A stretch of 64,000 bases of DNA, from positions 5,873,501-5,937,500 of the forward strand of contig NZ_OW485601.1 of NCBI RefSeq assembly GCF_937425535.1, in the 5' to 3' direction. Shown here piece by piece: positions 35,225 through 43,799 of the stretch. Source of the stretch: Rhodovastum atsumiense. Lineage in GTDB: Bacteria > Pseudomonadota > Alphaproteobacteria > Acetobacterales > Acetobacteraceae. A program made the position numbers and the translations under genes. Position 1 is the first letter of the stretch. The number at the start of each line of letters is the position of its first letter. The notes below the pieces were generated by a model. That model made no database searches and had not been told where the DNA came from. It was given only the letters and a program-made list of their open reading frames with translations.

Positions 35225-36616
35225 ATGCTGCCAGACCCCGATGCCGAGACCGTGCCCCCACCCGTTGGCACGGCGGAACGGCCGGATGATGCGGAGCTGC
35301 ATTTCACCCGCGGCAACGCGCAACTGTGCCGGGGCGCGATGGCAGAGGCGGAAGCCTGTTTCCGGCAGGCGCTTGCCTGCGATCCCGGGCATGCCCTGGC
35401 GTTGACCAACCTCGGCAGCCTGTTGCGCCACCAGGACCGGCCGGAGGAGGCGCTCGCGCAGTTCCGGCAGGCGCTGGCGCGGCGGCCGGACCTGGCCGCG
35501 GTCCACAACAACGTGGGCTCGACGCTGCTGGCCCTGCGGCGGCCACAGGAAGCGCTGGCGCCTCTGCGCGAGGCAGTGCGCCTGGCACCGGACTTCGCCG
35601 AGGCGTGCAACAACCTCGGCGGCGCCCTGCTCGCGCTGGATGCCGCGCCGGAGGCGGAAATCTGGTTCCGGCGGGCGGTGCGGCTCGATCCCGGGCACCC
35701 CCAGGCAAGGTTGGGACTGGCTTTGGCGCTGCTGACCTGCGGCCGGTTCCGCGAAGGCTGGACCGAGTACGAAAGCCGCTGGCTCGATCCGGCCTGCCTT
35801 GGCACGGTTTCGCCCTCCGCCCCACCGCTCTGGCGCGGCGAAGCCCTGGCCGGGCGCAGCCTGCTGCTGCAGAGCGAGCAGGGCCTGGGCGATACGATCC
35901 AGTTCCTGCGCTATGCCCCGCTGCTGCGGGCGCAGGGGGCGCGGGTGGTGCTGCACCTGCCCGCGGCGCTGCAGGAGCTGGCGGCGCCGCTGGCCGATGC
36001 CGTGATCCCGGTCGGGGCGCCGCTGCCGGCCTGTGACTTCGCCTGCCCGCTGATGAGCCTGCCCCATCGCCTGGGCACGGAGCTGGCGACGATCCCCGCC
36101 ACGATTCCTTATTTGCAGCCCCCGCCAGCACGGCAGGAGGCCTGGGCGGCCCGGCTGGGGCCGCACCGGGGCCGGCGGATCGGCATCGTCGTTTCGGGCA
36201 GCAGCGAGGACGCCGAGGATGCCGGCCGCTCGATTCCGGCGGCAGCCTTCCTGCAGGCTTTCGCCGACACCGGGGCGGAGCTGCACCTGCTGCAGACCGA
36301 GATCCGCGCGGCGGACCGGCCCGCGCTCGCACGGGTCAGGCAGCACGACGCGGCGATCCATGACTTCGCCGATACGGCGGCGCTGGTTTCGCTCATGGAC
36401 CTGGTGGTGACGGTGGATTCATCGCCGGCCCACCTGGCCGGGGCGCTGGGCGCGCCGGTGTGGATCCTGCTGCAGCTCGGCGCGGATTTCCGCTGGTTGC
36501 GTGGACGCACGGACAGCCCGTGGTATCCGACGGCGCGACTGTTCCGGCAGCGCCGCCATGACAACTGGGACGGGGTGTTGCAGGAAGTACGGCAGGAAAT
36601 TATAAATCATAAATAA
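35225..36616 (+). CDS. TPR protein with glycosyltransferase-9-like C-terminal domain
   Basis: 463 residues. The first 150 hold about four TPR repeats (LHFTRGNAQLCRGAMAEAEACFRQAL, then ALTNLGSLLRHQDRPEEAL and so on). The rest is a GT-B-like domain with LLLQSEQGLGDTIQFLRYAPLL, CPLMSLPHRLG and the VVTVDSSPAHLAGALGAPVWILL site that resembles heptosyltransferase-like GT9 proteins. Such TPR-GT fusions are common in alphaproteobacteria and are often linked to surface glycans or flagellin modification. No partner gene is evident. The last codons (EIINHK) already lie in AT-rich sequence. Confidence 0.75.
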   Translation: MLPDPDAETVPPPVGTAERPDDAELHFTRGNAQLCRGAMAEAEACFRQALACDPGHALALTNLGSLLRHQDRPEEALAQFRQALARRPDLAAVHNNVGSTLLALRRPQEALAPLREAVRLAPDFAEACNNLGGALLALDAAPEAEIWFRRAVRLDPGHPQARLGLALALLTCGRFREGWTEYESRWLDPACLGTVSPSAPPLWRGEALAGRSLLLQSEQGLGDTIQFLRYAPLLRAQGARVVLHLPAALQELAAPLADAVIPVGAPLPACDFACPLMSLPHRLGTELATIPATIPYLQPPPARQEAWAARLGPHRGRRIGIVVSGSSEDAEDAGRSIPAAAFLQAFADTGAELHLLQTEIRAADRPALARVRQHDAAIHDFADTAALVSLMDLVVTVDSSPAHLAGALGAPVWILLQLGADFRWLRGRTDSPWYPTARLFRQRRHDNWDGVLQEVRQEIINHK

Positions 36617-36760
36617 TAATTCTTACCTAATTAGCTAATCATACATCAGACGAAAATAACAATTCTTCATGAAAAACTGCCAATTTTACATGAGATATGT
36701 CAATGCAAGGCGCCATCGACCCGGCAGCATGCGAGGGCCATAAAAATCCAGGAGCCTGTC
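36617..36760 (+). promoter_or_regulatory. AT-rich gap upstream of the carbonic anhydrase gene
   Basis: A gap of about 140 bp, strongly AT-rich over the first 100 bp, in a genome of about 70% G+C. It contains a perfect 10-bp palindrome ATTAGCTAAT at 36630-36639, a -35-like TTTACA at 36685-36690, and several short A/T runs. It leads to AGGAG just before the carbonic anhydrase ATG. The composition suggests a strong or xenogeneic promoter region. Confidence 0.5.
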
Positions 36761-37525
36761 ATGCGTCGACGTTCTTTCTTCGCCGCCCTGGCCGGAATCG
36801 CTGCCTGTCCCGTCTGTGCCGGGCTGGCCCGCGCCGCCGAAAGCGATCACGCCGTCCACTGGTCCTATGAGGGCGATACCGGCCCGACAAACTGGTCGAA
36901 ACTATCGGAAGCCAACCGCGCCTGCAGCATCGGCACCCGCCAGTCGCCGATCGACATCGTCGAGTCGATCAAGGCCGAGCTGCCGCCCTTGCGGATTTCG
37001 TTCCGGCGCGGCGCGAAGCAGATCGTCAACAACGGCCATACGATCCAGGTCAACGTGCCGCCGGGATCGCGGACGGTGGTCGGTGCGCAGACCTACGAGC
37101 TGCTGCAGTTCCATTTCCACCACCCGAGCGAACACCTGATCGCCGGCAAGTCCTATCCCATGGAATGCCATTTCGTGCACCGCACCGCGCAGGGCACGCT
37201 TGGCGTGGTCGGCGTGCTGATCAACGAGGGCGGGGTGAACGCCACCTTCACCGAAATCATGAAGCTGGCGCCGGCGCAGGAAGGCGAGGTCAGCGAAGGG
37301 CTGGACGCGATCGACCCGAACCAGTTGCTGCCCAAGGTGCGCAATTACTATCGGTATGCCGGGTCGCTGACCACGCCGCCCTGCAGCGAGGATGTCGACT
37401 GGATGCTGCTGGCCGCGCCGATCGCCGTCGCCGGGCCGAGCGTGGCGAAGTTCACCTCGCTTTACCCGAACGACGCCCGGCCGCCGCAGCAGGCATTCAA
37501 GCGCTTCGTGCTGCGGTCGAGCTGA
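36761..37525 (+). CDS. Alpha-class carbonic anhydrase, exported
   Basis: 254 residues; interconverts CO2 and bicarbonate in the periplasm. The N-terminus MRRRSFFAALAGIAACPVC has an RRxFF twin-arginine-like motif, so Tat or Sec export is expected, with cleavage near ARAAE. Zinc ligands are H118 and H120 in LLQFHFHHPSEH and H137 in MECHFVH, with E135 equivalent to the conserved Glu of the family. QSPIDI and the late SLTTPPCSEDVDWML are alpha-CA hallmarks. Cys55 and Cys384-equivalent (SEDV-preceding Cys) may form the usual disulfide. It is preceded by an AT-rich promoter region. Confidence 0.92.
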   Translation: MRRRSFFAALAGIAACPVCAGLARAAESDHAVHWSYEGDTGPTNWSKLSEANRACSIGTRQSPIDIVESIKAELPPLRISFRRGAKQIVNNGHTIQVNVPPGSRTVVGAQTYELLQFHFHHPSEHLIAGKSYPMECHFVHRTAQGTLGVVGVLINEGGVNATFTEIMKLAPAQEGEVSEGLDAIDPNQLLPKVRNYYRYAGSLTTPPCSEDVDWMLLAAPIAVAGPSVAKFTSLYPNDARPPQQAFKRFVLRSS

Positions 37526-37532
37526 CGTTCCA

Positions 37533-37561
37533 AGGGGCTTCCGGCTGCGGCCGGGGCCCCT
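37533..37561. terminator. Two-tier hairpin between convergent genes
   Basis: The outer stem AGGGGC/GCCCCT (37533-37538 with 37556-37561) encloses the inner stem CCGGC/GCCGG (37541-37545 with 37550-37554). It lies between the stops of the carbonic anhydrase and histidine-kinase genes and is a candidate bidirectional terminator without a clear U-tract. Confidence 0.45.
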
Positions 37562-37579
37562 GCCCCATCCGCATGCCGC

Positions 37580-40570
37580 CTATCCCACCGCCGCCTGCAG
37601 CCGCGTCGCGGCGGCGGTGGCAACCCGGGAGAGCAGCTCGGCCTGCGGACATGGCTTGGGAATGACCTCGAATTCCAGCTCGGCGCCGCAGCGGGCCAGC
37701 ACGTCGCCGGCATGGCCCGATGTCAGCAGCACCGGCAGTTCCGGCTGCAGCCGCCGCGCCTCGCGCGCCACATCGACCCCGGAGACCCCCCCCGGCAGCA
37801 CCACGTCCGACAGCACCACATCGAGATGCCGGCCGGATTGCAGCACCGACAGCGCATCAGCGCCGTCGCGGGCGGGCACCACCTGGAATCCGGCATCGAT
37901 CAGCGCGAACTGCAGCGCGTCCAGCACCTCCTGGTCGTCCTCGACCAGCAGCACCTGCGCCCCCCTTCCCGGCCGCACCGCCACCGAAGCCACGCGCGGC
38001 GCCACCGCGACCTCGGCCATCGCCGTGTCACGCGGGAAGAACATGGACACCGTGGTGCCGGTGCCGGCCACGCTGGTGATGCGCAAGGCGCCGCCGGACT
38101 GGCGCAGGAAGCCGTGCACCTGGGCGAGCCCGAGCCCGGAGCCGCGCCCGACTTCCTTGGTGGTGAAGAACGGCTCGCAGGCACGCTGCAGCACCTCGGC
38201 CGGCATGCCCATGCCGTTGTCGGCCACTTCCACCCGGACATAATCGCCAGGGACCACATCCAGGCCGCCGGCCGCCTCGGCATCGAGCGGCGCATTGGCC
38301 AGCGCGATCACCAGCTCGCCCCCGTCCGGCATGGCGTCGCGGGCATTGATCACCAGGTTCAGCACCGCTGCCTCAAGCTGTGCCGGATCGGCCCGGCAGC
38401 ACCACAGCCCCGGCTCGACCTCGGTGCGCACCACCACCGTCTCGCCGGCGGCGCGGCGGACCAGGTCGGCCATGTCGGCGAGCAGGCGGCGCGGCTCGAC
38501 CCGTTCGCTGCGCAGCACCTGCCGCCGCGAGAAGGCCAGCAATTGCGAGGTCAGGCGGGCCCCGCGGCCGATGGCGCGCGCGGCATTGCCGAGCAGCCGC
38601 CGCACGCGGCCGACCTCGTCGCGGGTGAGCGCCGACAAGGCCAGCTCCAGATTGCCCGACACCGCCTGCAGCAGGTTGTTGAAGTCATGGGCGACGCCGC
38701 CGGTGAGCTGGCCGACCGCCTCCATCTTCTGCGCCTGCGCCAGTTGCGCCTCGCGGGTGCGCAGCTCGGCGGTGCGCTCGGCCACGAGACGTTCGAGCAT
38801 CTCGCCCTGGCGCGCCATCGCCTCGCGGGCGGCGATCAGCTCGTCGATTTCCGTGCAGACGCCGTACCAGTTCTCGATGCGGCCATCGGGCAGATGCAGC
38901 GGGGCACCGCGCAGCAGGAACCAGCGCCAGCTTCCATCGGCGGCGCGGATACGGATTTCCATCTCGTAGGGCCTGCCGGCGGCCATGCTCTCCCGCCACA
39001 CCGCCTCGACGCGCGCCGCCTCGGCGGGATGGAGCAGGTCGGCCCAGGCATCGCCCAGCAGCCGTGACGGCGGGAGGCCGGTGAATTCCTGGAAGCGGCG
39101 GTTGACGAAGACGTTGCGCCCATCGGGATCGGAGACGAACAGCAGGCTTGGGATCGCCTCGGCGATGGCGCGCAGCCGGCTGTCGTGCTCGGCCGCCAGC
39201 GCCTCGATGCGCCGCTGTTCGGTGACGTCGCGGAAGAACACCGTCAGGCCCTCGGCGGATGGATAGGCATAGAGGTCGAGCCGGCGCTGCAGTGTCGGCT
39301 CAAGCAGTTCGACATGCCCCGGCCGCCGATGGGCGACGGCATCGTGGAAAGTGCTCCACAGCGGCGTCTCGGCCGCCTTGGGGAAGATTTCCCATAAATT
39401 GCGCCCGAGCAGGTCGCCCCCGCCGAGTTGTTCCGCCGCCCGGGCGTTGAGGAAGGAAAAATGCCAGTCATGGTCGAGAACGAAGACACTGTCGGTGGTG
39501 CTTTCCAGGGCGATGCGCAGGGCGCGTTCGCGTCCTTCCAGGGCGGCGGCCATGTCGTCGAAGGCGATCGCAAGGCGGCGGAATTCGCTCGCGCCCGCGG
39601 CGAGGCCGGTACGCGTCGACAGCGCGCCGCTGCGCCAGGCCGCCGCGGCGTCGAGCAGGCGGCCGACAGGGCGGCGCACCAGATGCAGGGTTCCGGACGC
39701 GGCCACCGCCAGGGCAAGGCCGAGGCCGAGAATCAACAGGGTCACATCGCGCTGGCCGGCGCGCGCCGCGGCGGCGAAGGCCCGGTCGCGGTCGAAGGCG
39801 ATGGCGACCTGCAGATCGCCGGATTGCCGCCCGAGCGCGCTGATGCCGACGAGATAGGTGCTGCCGCGGGGGCCATCGAAAGTCCGCAGGCTGATTCCCT
39901 CGGCCTGGGAAACGGGCCGGATCGGCCCGTGTGCCTGCCAGGCCCGCCGCATCGCCGGATCCAGCCGGCCGACCAGGATGCTGCCATCGCTCCCGATCAG
40001 CACCGCCGCGGCCCCCGGTGGCAGGGGCAGGCTTTCCAGCCGCGCCTTCAGCCAGTCGAGGCCGATGCTGGCCGCGACCACGCCCCCGACCCGGCCGGTC
40101 TGATCCCGCCAGGGCGCGGCGAAGATCAGCCCTTCCCCGGCTTCGGCCGCCCCGGGAGAGCGCGAGACCGCGAACCCCCGCGCCAGCGCCTGCTGGAACC
40201 AGTCGGTCGTGGTGACGTCGCCTTCCCCGCCGACCGGGGCATGCGTGCAATCGATCCGGCCGTCCAGCCGCGCGGCCTGCGCCGTCTGGTATCCCGGCAT
40301 GGTGAACAGCAGGTCGGCATAGAAGGTATTGCAGCGATCGCCCGCCCCCTGGGCCGAGCGGATGATGCCCAGCACGGTCAGCGCCTGCCGGGTCGCCGCC
40401 ATCATCTGCGCCTGGTCGGTTGCCACCAGTTGCACCAGCCGCCGCGCATCGTCCTCGATGGCATGCGCGCGCGTCTCCCGCGCCTGCAGGGCACTCCAGA
40501 TCTCGCCCGCGAGGGCCGGCAGCACGGCAATGGTCACCAGCAGCAACAGGCGCCCGACCAGACTATTCAT
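37580..40570 (-). CDS. Hybrid sensor histidine kinase with C-terminal receiver
   Basis: 996 residues. An N-terminal membrane helix (LVGRLLLLVTIAVLPALAGEI) is followed by a periplasmic sensor domain of about 230 residues with paired Cys (GDRCNTFY, GRIDCTHAP). A second helix (LLILGLGLALAVAASGTLHLV), a HAMP-like linker and two PAS domains (FVLDHDWHFSFLNARAAEQLGG; LLFVSDPDGRNVFVNRRFQEFTG) come next. The HisKA box is GVAHDFNNLLQ (H628), the ATPase has DNGMGMP and GSGLGLAQVHGF, and the receiver has phospho-acceptor D922 in VVLSDVVLPG. The signal is unknown; a dCache-like ligand is plausible. No separate response regulator lies beside it. Confidence 0.9.
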   Translation of the reverse strand: MNSLVGRLLLLVTIAVLPALAGEIWSALQARETRAHAIEDDARRLVQLVATDQAQMMAATRQALTVLGIIRSAQGAGDRCNTFYADLLFTMPGYQTAQAARLDGRIDCTHAPVGGEGDVTTTDWFQQALARGFAVSRSPGAAEAGEGLIFAAPWRDQTGRVGGVVAASIGLDWLKARLESLPLPPGAAAVLIGSDGSILVGRLDPAMRRAWQAHGPIRPVSQAEGISLRTFDGPRGSTYLVGISALGRQSGDLQVAIAFDRDRAFAAAARAGQRDVTLLILGLGLALAVAASGTLHLVRRPVGRLLDAAAAWRSGALSTRTGLAAGASEFRRLAIAFDDMAAALEGRERALRIALESTTDSVFVLDHDWHFSFLNARAAEQLGGGDLLGRNLWEIFPKAAETPLWSTFHDAVAHRRPGHVELLEPTLQRRLDLYAYPSAEGLTVFFRDVTEQRRIEALAAEHDSRLRAIAEAIPSLLFVSDPDGRNVFVNRRFQEFTGLPPSRLLGDAWADLLHPAEAARVEAVWRESMAAGRPYEMEIRIRAADGSWRWFLLRGAPLHLPDGRIENWYGVCTEIDELIAAREAMARQGEMLERLVAERTAELRTREAQLAQAQKMEAVGQLTGGVAHDFNNLLQAVSGNLELALSALTRDEVGRVRRLLGNAARAIGRGARLTSQLLAFSRRQVLRSERVEPRRLLADMADLVRRAAGETVVVRTEVEPGLWCCRADPAQLEAAVLNLVINARDAMPDGGELVIALANAPLDAEAAGGLDVVPGDYVRVEVADNGMGMPAEVLQRACEPFFTTKEVGRGSGLGLAQVHGFLRQSGGALRITSVAGTGTTVSMFFPRDTAMAEVAVAPRVASVAVRPGRGAQVLLVEDDQEVLDALQFALIDAGFQVVPARDGADALSVLQSGRHLDVVLSDVVLPGGVSGVDVAREARRLQPELPVLLTSGHAGDVLARCGAELEFEVIPKPCPQAELLSRVATAAATRLQAAVG

Positions 40571-40931
40571 ATCCCTCGCCCTGTTCGGCCGCTCGCGGGA
40601 AAGTGGTCTCACTTGTTCAGGAGGGCTCCCGCCATGTCAAGTCAAGCAAGGCCCGAACTGGTGGACCATTGCATGCGATACAGAATTGGAAAACTTTTAA
40701 GTTTAACTTCACGAAGTTTTGCTCAACCATGCGATCGCATGTCTCTTCGGTTGACACCGCCAACAATTCTCAACCATTGCGCGATTTCTCTCACGACCCC
40801 GTGATGTCAGGTTCGGCGCCTGGCGTCACGGTCATCCGCTCACATGCGGTATGGTCCAACAACGGCGATGTGACATCCACGTTGAGACAGCCGAACGAGG
40901 TCAATGATCTATGTCGACAGGAGATCGGATC
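40571..40931. promoter_or_regulatory. Divergent gap with clustered palindromes
   Basis: Control region of about 360 bp between the histidine kinase and DUF2939 genes. Two adjoining 14-bp inverted repeats, AAACTT-TT-AAGTTT (40691-40704) and AACTTC-AC-GAAGTT (40705-40718), are followed by a perfect 12-bp palindrome ATGCGATCGCAT (40729-40740). CTCAACCAT occurs twice (40722-40730 and 40770-40778). A TTGACA box is at 40752-40757. The patch is AT-rich relative to its surroundings. No open frame with coding character was seen in it. Confidence 0.5.
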
Positions 40932-41525
40932 ATGTCGGATGCGTTGATCGAGCAAGGCACGCCCTGCACGGTGCCGGGCGGGCGCCGGATCGCCGGCCGG
41001 GTCGCGCTGATGGTGGTTGCCGCCATGACCATGGGCTATTGCACGGGGCCGGCGGTGACGATCTGGCGGATCCTGCAGGCGCTGCAGACCGGTGACGTCG
41101 CCACGTTGCACGCTACCATCGACTGGCCTTCGGTGCGGCAGGGGCTGAAGGACGACGTGACCGAGGGCCTGCTGGGCATCCCGCAGAAGACGCAGTTGGC
41201 CAGCAACACCCTGCCGCCGTTCGGCGCCGGCTTCGTCAGCGGCATTGCGGCCAGCGCCATCGACCGCGAGGTCTCGCCCGAGGCGATGCTGGAAGCCGCG
41301 CGAAACCTCGGCGATGGATCACCGGCACGGGGGGCGGGCTGGCCGGGCATTCTCGGCTTCGGCTTGACCTCGCCGACCAGCATCGATGTCCGCCTGCGTG
41401 CGCCGGGCCAGGACGCGGGGGAACAGCCGCTGCACCTGCGCTTCGCCTTCGACCACGGCACCTGGCGAGTGGTGCGGGTCTGGATCCCGCAGGATCTGAT
41501 GGATCGCGCCAATTCGGGGAGCTGA
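40932..41525 (+). CDS. DUF2939-like membrane-anchored protein
   Basis: 197 residues. One hydrophobic helix near the N-terminus (GRVALMVVAAMTMGYCTGPAVTIW) is followed by LQALQTGDVATLHATIDWPSVRQGLKDDV, the recognisable start of the DUF2939 domain, and a C-terminal FAFDHGTWRVVRVWIP strand region. The family is uncharacterised. The ATG at 40932 is favoured by CAGGAG 8 nt upstream; an in-frame ATG at 40911 with GAGG 10 nt upstream is the alternative. It ends at a hairpin shared with the convergent glycosyltransferase operon. Confidence 0.75.
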   Translation: MSDALIEQGTPCTVPGGRRIAGRVALMVVAAMTMGYCTGPAVTIWRILQALQTGDVATLHATIDWPSVRQGLKDDVTEGLLGIPQKTQLASNTLPPFGAGFVSGIAASAIDREVSPEAMLEAARNLGDGSPARGAGWPGILGFGLTSPTSIDVRLRAPGQDAGEQPLHLRFAFDHGTWRVVRVWIPQDLMDRANSGS

Positions 41526-41547
41526 GAGGCAGCGCAACGGCCGGAAG

Positions 41548-41593
41548 GCCGCCACATCGCAACAGCCCGGCCAGGTGGTCGCGATGTGGCGGC
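41548..41593. terminator. Inverted repeat between convergent operons
   Basis: GCCGCCACATCGC (41548-41560) and GCGATGTGGCGGC (41581-41593) are exact 13-bp complements with a 20-nt loop. They sit between the DUF2939 stop and the last gene of the glycosyltransferase operon. A bidirectional terminator is likely; a protein-binding site is possible. Confidence 0.5.
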
Positions 41594-41615
41594 TTCCCCT
41601 CCGCGCCGCCGTGCG

Positions 41616-42707
41616 TCAGGCGCGTTCCAGCCGCGCCTCGGCACCGGTGATCACGTCCTCCAGATAGGCTTCCAGCAAGGCGGCCCGGTGCGCCGCCGTG
41701 TGCTCGGCCAGCACGCGGGCCCGCGCGGCGGCGGCCATGGCCGCGCGCGCCGACTCGGGCAGGGCGAGGAATTGCAGCACCTGCTCGCCGTCGCGCACCT
41801 CGGCGACCTCGGAGCCGCTGCGCAGGACACTGTCCAGGCCCGGCCAGATATCGGAGAGAATCGGCGTACCGCAGGCGGCGGCCTCGAACAGCCGCACGCT
41901 CGGGCTGAATCCCGCCACCTTCATGTCCGCCCGCGTCAGGTTCAGCGTCCAGCCCATCGCCGAATAGAAGCCGGCATGCTCGCCCGGCGGCAGGTGCTCG
42001 ATGCGCTCGACATTGGCAGGCCAGTCGATGCCGGCCGGATATTGCGGCCCGGCCACCACGAAACGCAGGTCCGGGCAGTGCCGCGCCGGCGCCAGCAGCA
42101 GCCGCTCCAGCCCCGGCTGGCGGTCGGCGCTGTAGGTGCCGAGATAGCCGAGCGCCCAGCGCCGGGGTCGTGCGAGCGGGTGATAGAGCTCCGGGTCGAC
42201 CGAGCAGTAGAGCGCGCGGGCGCGCCGTGCGCCCCAGGCCGTTTCCAGCTGGCGCAGGGTCGGCCCGCCGGCGAAGGAAAGATAGAGGTCGAAGCCCGGC
42301 ACCAGCTCGGGGGCCAGATACGTGCCGTCGCCTGCCGCCAGCCGCGCCAGCGTCACCGGCGTGTCGATGTCGTAGAATGCGGTAACGCCGCGGGCGAGGC
42401 GCTGCACCAGCCGCGCCACCGCGATCCCGTCCGGCACGTAGGAGCCGAGGATCACCGCATCCGCCGTGGCGATGGCCTCGCCCCATTGCCCGGCCAGCGC
42501 CGCGACCCCGTCATAGAAGCGCAGCCGGCACCAGGGCGGATCGACCAGGTCCCGCGCCGCCGCGTACCAGGGCACATCGCGTTCCAGGAACAGGATGTCG
42601 TGGCCGCGCCCGGCCAACGCCTTCAGCAGCGCCCGGTAGGTGGTGGCATGCCCGTTGCCCCAGGAAGAACTGAGCGACAGGCCGAGCACCAGCAGACGTC
42701 GCCTCAT
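41616..42707 (-). CDS. CgeB-like glycosyltransferase 1
   Basis: 363-residue GT-B protein resembling the spore-maturation CgeB/glycosyltransferase group. The N-terminal domain opens LLVLGLSLSSSWGNGHATTYRALLKALAGRGHDILFLE. The C-terminal nucleotide-sugar domain has LGYLGTYSADRQPGLERLLL, then FSPSVRLFEAAACGTPILSDIWPGLD, the E-rich donor site. It is the last gene of a seven-gene run and overlaps the one before by ATGA (42704-42707). The related genes immediately upstream suggest stepwise building of an oligosaccharide or decoration of one acceptor. Acceptor and donor are unknown. Confidence 0.8.
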   Translation of the reverse strand: MRRRLLVLGLSLSSSWGNGHATTYRALLKALAGRGHDILFLERDVPWYAAARDLVDPPWCRLRFYDGVAALAGQWGEAIATADAVILGSYVPDGIAVARLVQRLARGVTAFYDIDTPVTLARLAAGDGTYLAPELVPGFDLYLSFAGGPTLRQLETAWGARRARALYCSVDPELYHPLARPRRWALGYLGTYSADRQPGLERLLLAPARHCPDLRFVVAGPQYPAGIDWPANVERIEHLPPGEHAGFYSAMGWTLNLTRADMKVAGFSPSVRLFEAAACGTPILSDIWPGLDSVLRSGSEVAEVRDGEQVLQFLALPESARAAMAAAARARVLAEHTAAHRAALLEAYLEDVITGAEARLERA

Positions 42708-43798
42708 GACAGCGCCTCCTCGCGTTTGCGGGCCACTGCCTCGCGCAGCAGCCTGTCCACCGCCGCTCCCCGGATGGCGTAGGTGTGTTCGCGCAGCACG
42801 CGGGCGCGGGCGGCGGCCCCGATCGCCTGCGCCCGCCCCGGGGTGAGCGCGCGCAGCAACCCGGCGACCTCGGCCCCGTCGCGCGCCACCAGCACTTCCT
42901 CGCCGGGGGCGAGGAACAGCTCGATCCCTTCCCAGGCGTCGGTGATCAGGCAGGCGCCGGCGCCGGCTGCCTCGAAGACGCGAGTGGCCGGGGAAAACCC
43001 GGTCTCGGCCATGGAGTCGCGAGCGACGTTCAGCACCGCCAGCGCCGAGGCGTTGAAGGCGTTGTGCGCGCCGGTGCCGACATGGCCGAGCAGGCGGACA
43101 TTGGCCGGCACCGGCTTGTCATGCCAGCCCGCGCCGCCGAGCAGGAAGCGCCGGTCGGGCAAGGCGGCGGCCGGGGCGAGGAAGAACGCCTCGATGCGCG
43201 CCTCGCGGTCGGGCAAGCGGTTGGCCAGCAGCGAGAGATCGGCGGCGAAGGCGGGATCGGGCGGCACCGGGGCATGCGTGCGCGGATCGAGCGCGTTGTA
43301 GACCGGCACGCAGTGGCGCGCGCCGAGGCCGCGATAGGCCCGCACCACCGGATCGCCGCCGCCATAGGTCAGCACCAGGTCGAGCCCCGGCAGGGCACGC
43401 CGCACCGGATGGTCCGGATCCGCCCGCATCGCCGCCAGCGTGGCCGGCGCATCGACGTCCCAGAACACACGCAGCGCCCCCGGACGCGCCGCCGCCATCA
43501 CCCCGGCCAGCAATTCGTCGTCGTAGACGCCGACCCCGCTGGCCTTCACCACCACATCGGCGCAGCCCGCCGCGTTCATCGCCGCCCGCAGCCCCGCCCC
43601 GGTGGCCGGCCACACGACCACCCGCGCCCAGGGCGGCGGGTCGATGTCGCGGTGGCGCTGCCGGTCGAAGGCGTCGGGTTCGAGGAAGGTGATGGCGTGA
43701 CCCAGCTCCGCCAGCGCCTGCAGCAACCCCCGATAATAGGTAGCCGCCCCGTTCCAGTAGGAGGACAGCAGGCTCGATCCGTAGAAGGCGATGTCCAT
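42704..43798 (-). CDS. CgeB-like glycosyltransferase 2
   Basis: 364 residues, a clear paralog of both neighbours. It starts IAFYGSSLLSSYWNGAATYYRGLLQALAELGH. The donor-binding part contains FSPATRVFEAAGAGACLITDAWEGIELFL. A VVVKASGVGVYDDELL acceptor-side segment is kept. The start at 43798 follows the upstream stop by 1 bp. The open frame continues upstream into the next gene in a different reading, which is not coding. The function is inferred only from family and cluster. Confidence 0.8.
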   Translation of the reverse strand: MDIAFYGSSLLSSYWNGAATYYRGLLQALAELGHAITFLEPDAFDRQRHRDIDPPPWARVVVWPATGAGLRAAMNAAGCADVVVKASGVGVYDDELLAGVMAAARPGALRVFWDVDAPATLAAMRADPDHPVRRALPGLDLVLTYGGGDPVVRAYRGLGARHCVPVYNALDPRTHAPVPPDPAFAADLSLLANRLPDREARIEAFFLAPAAALPDRRFLLGGAGWHDKPVPANVRLLGHVGTGAHNAFNASALAVLNVARDSMAETGFSPATRVFEAAGAGACLITDAWEGIELFLAPGEEVLVARDGAEVAGLLRALTPGRAQAIGAAARARVLREHTYAIRGAAVDRLLREAVARKREEALS

Positions 43799-43799
43799 T

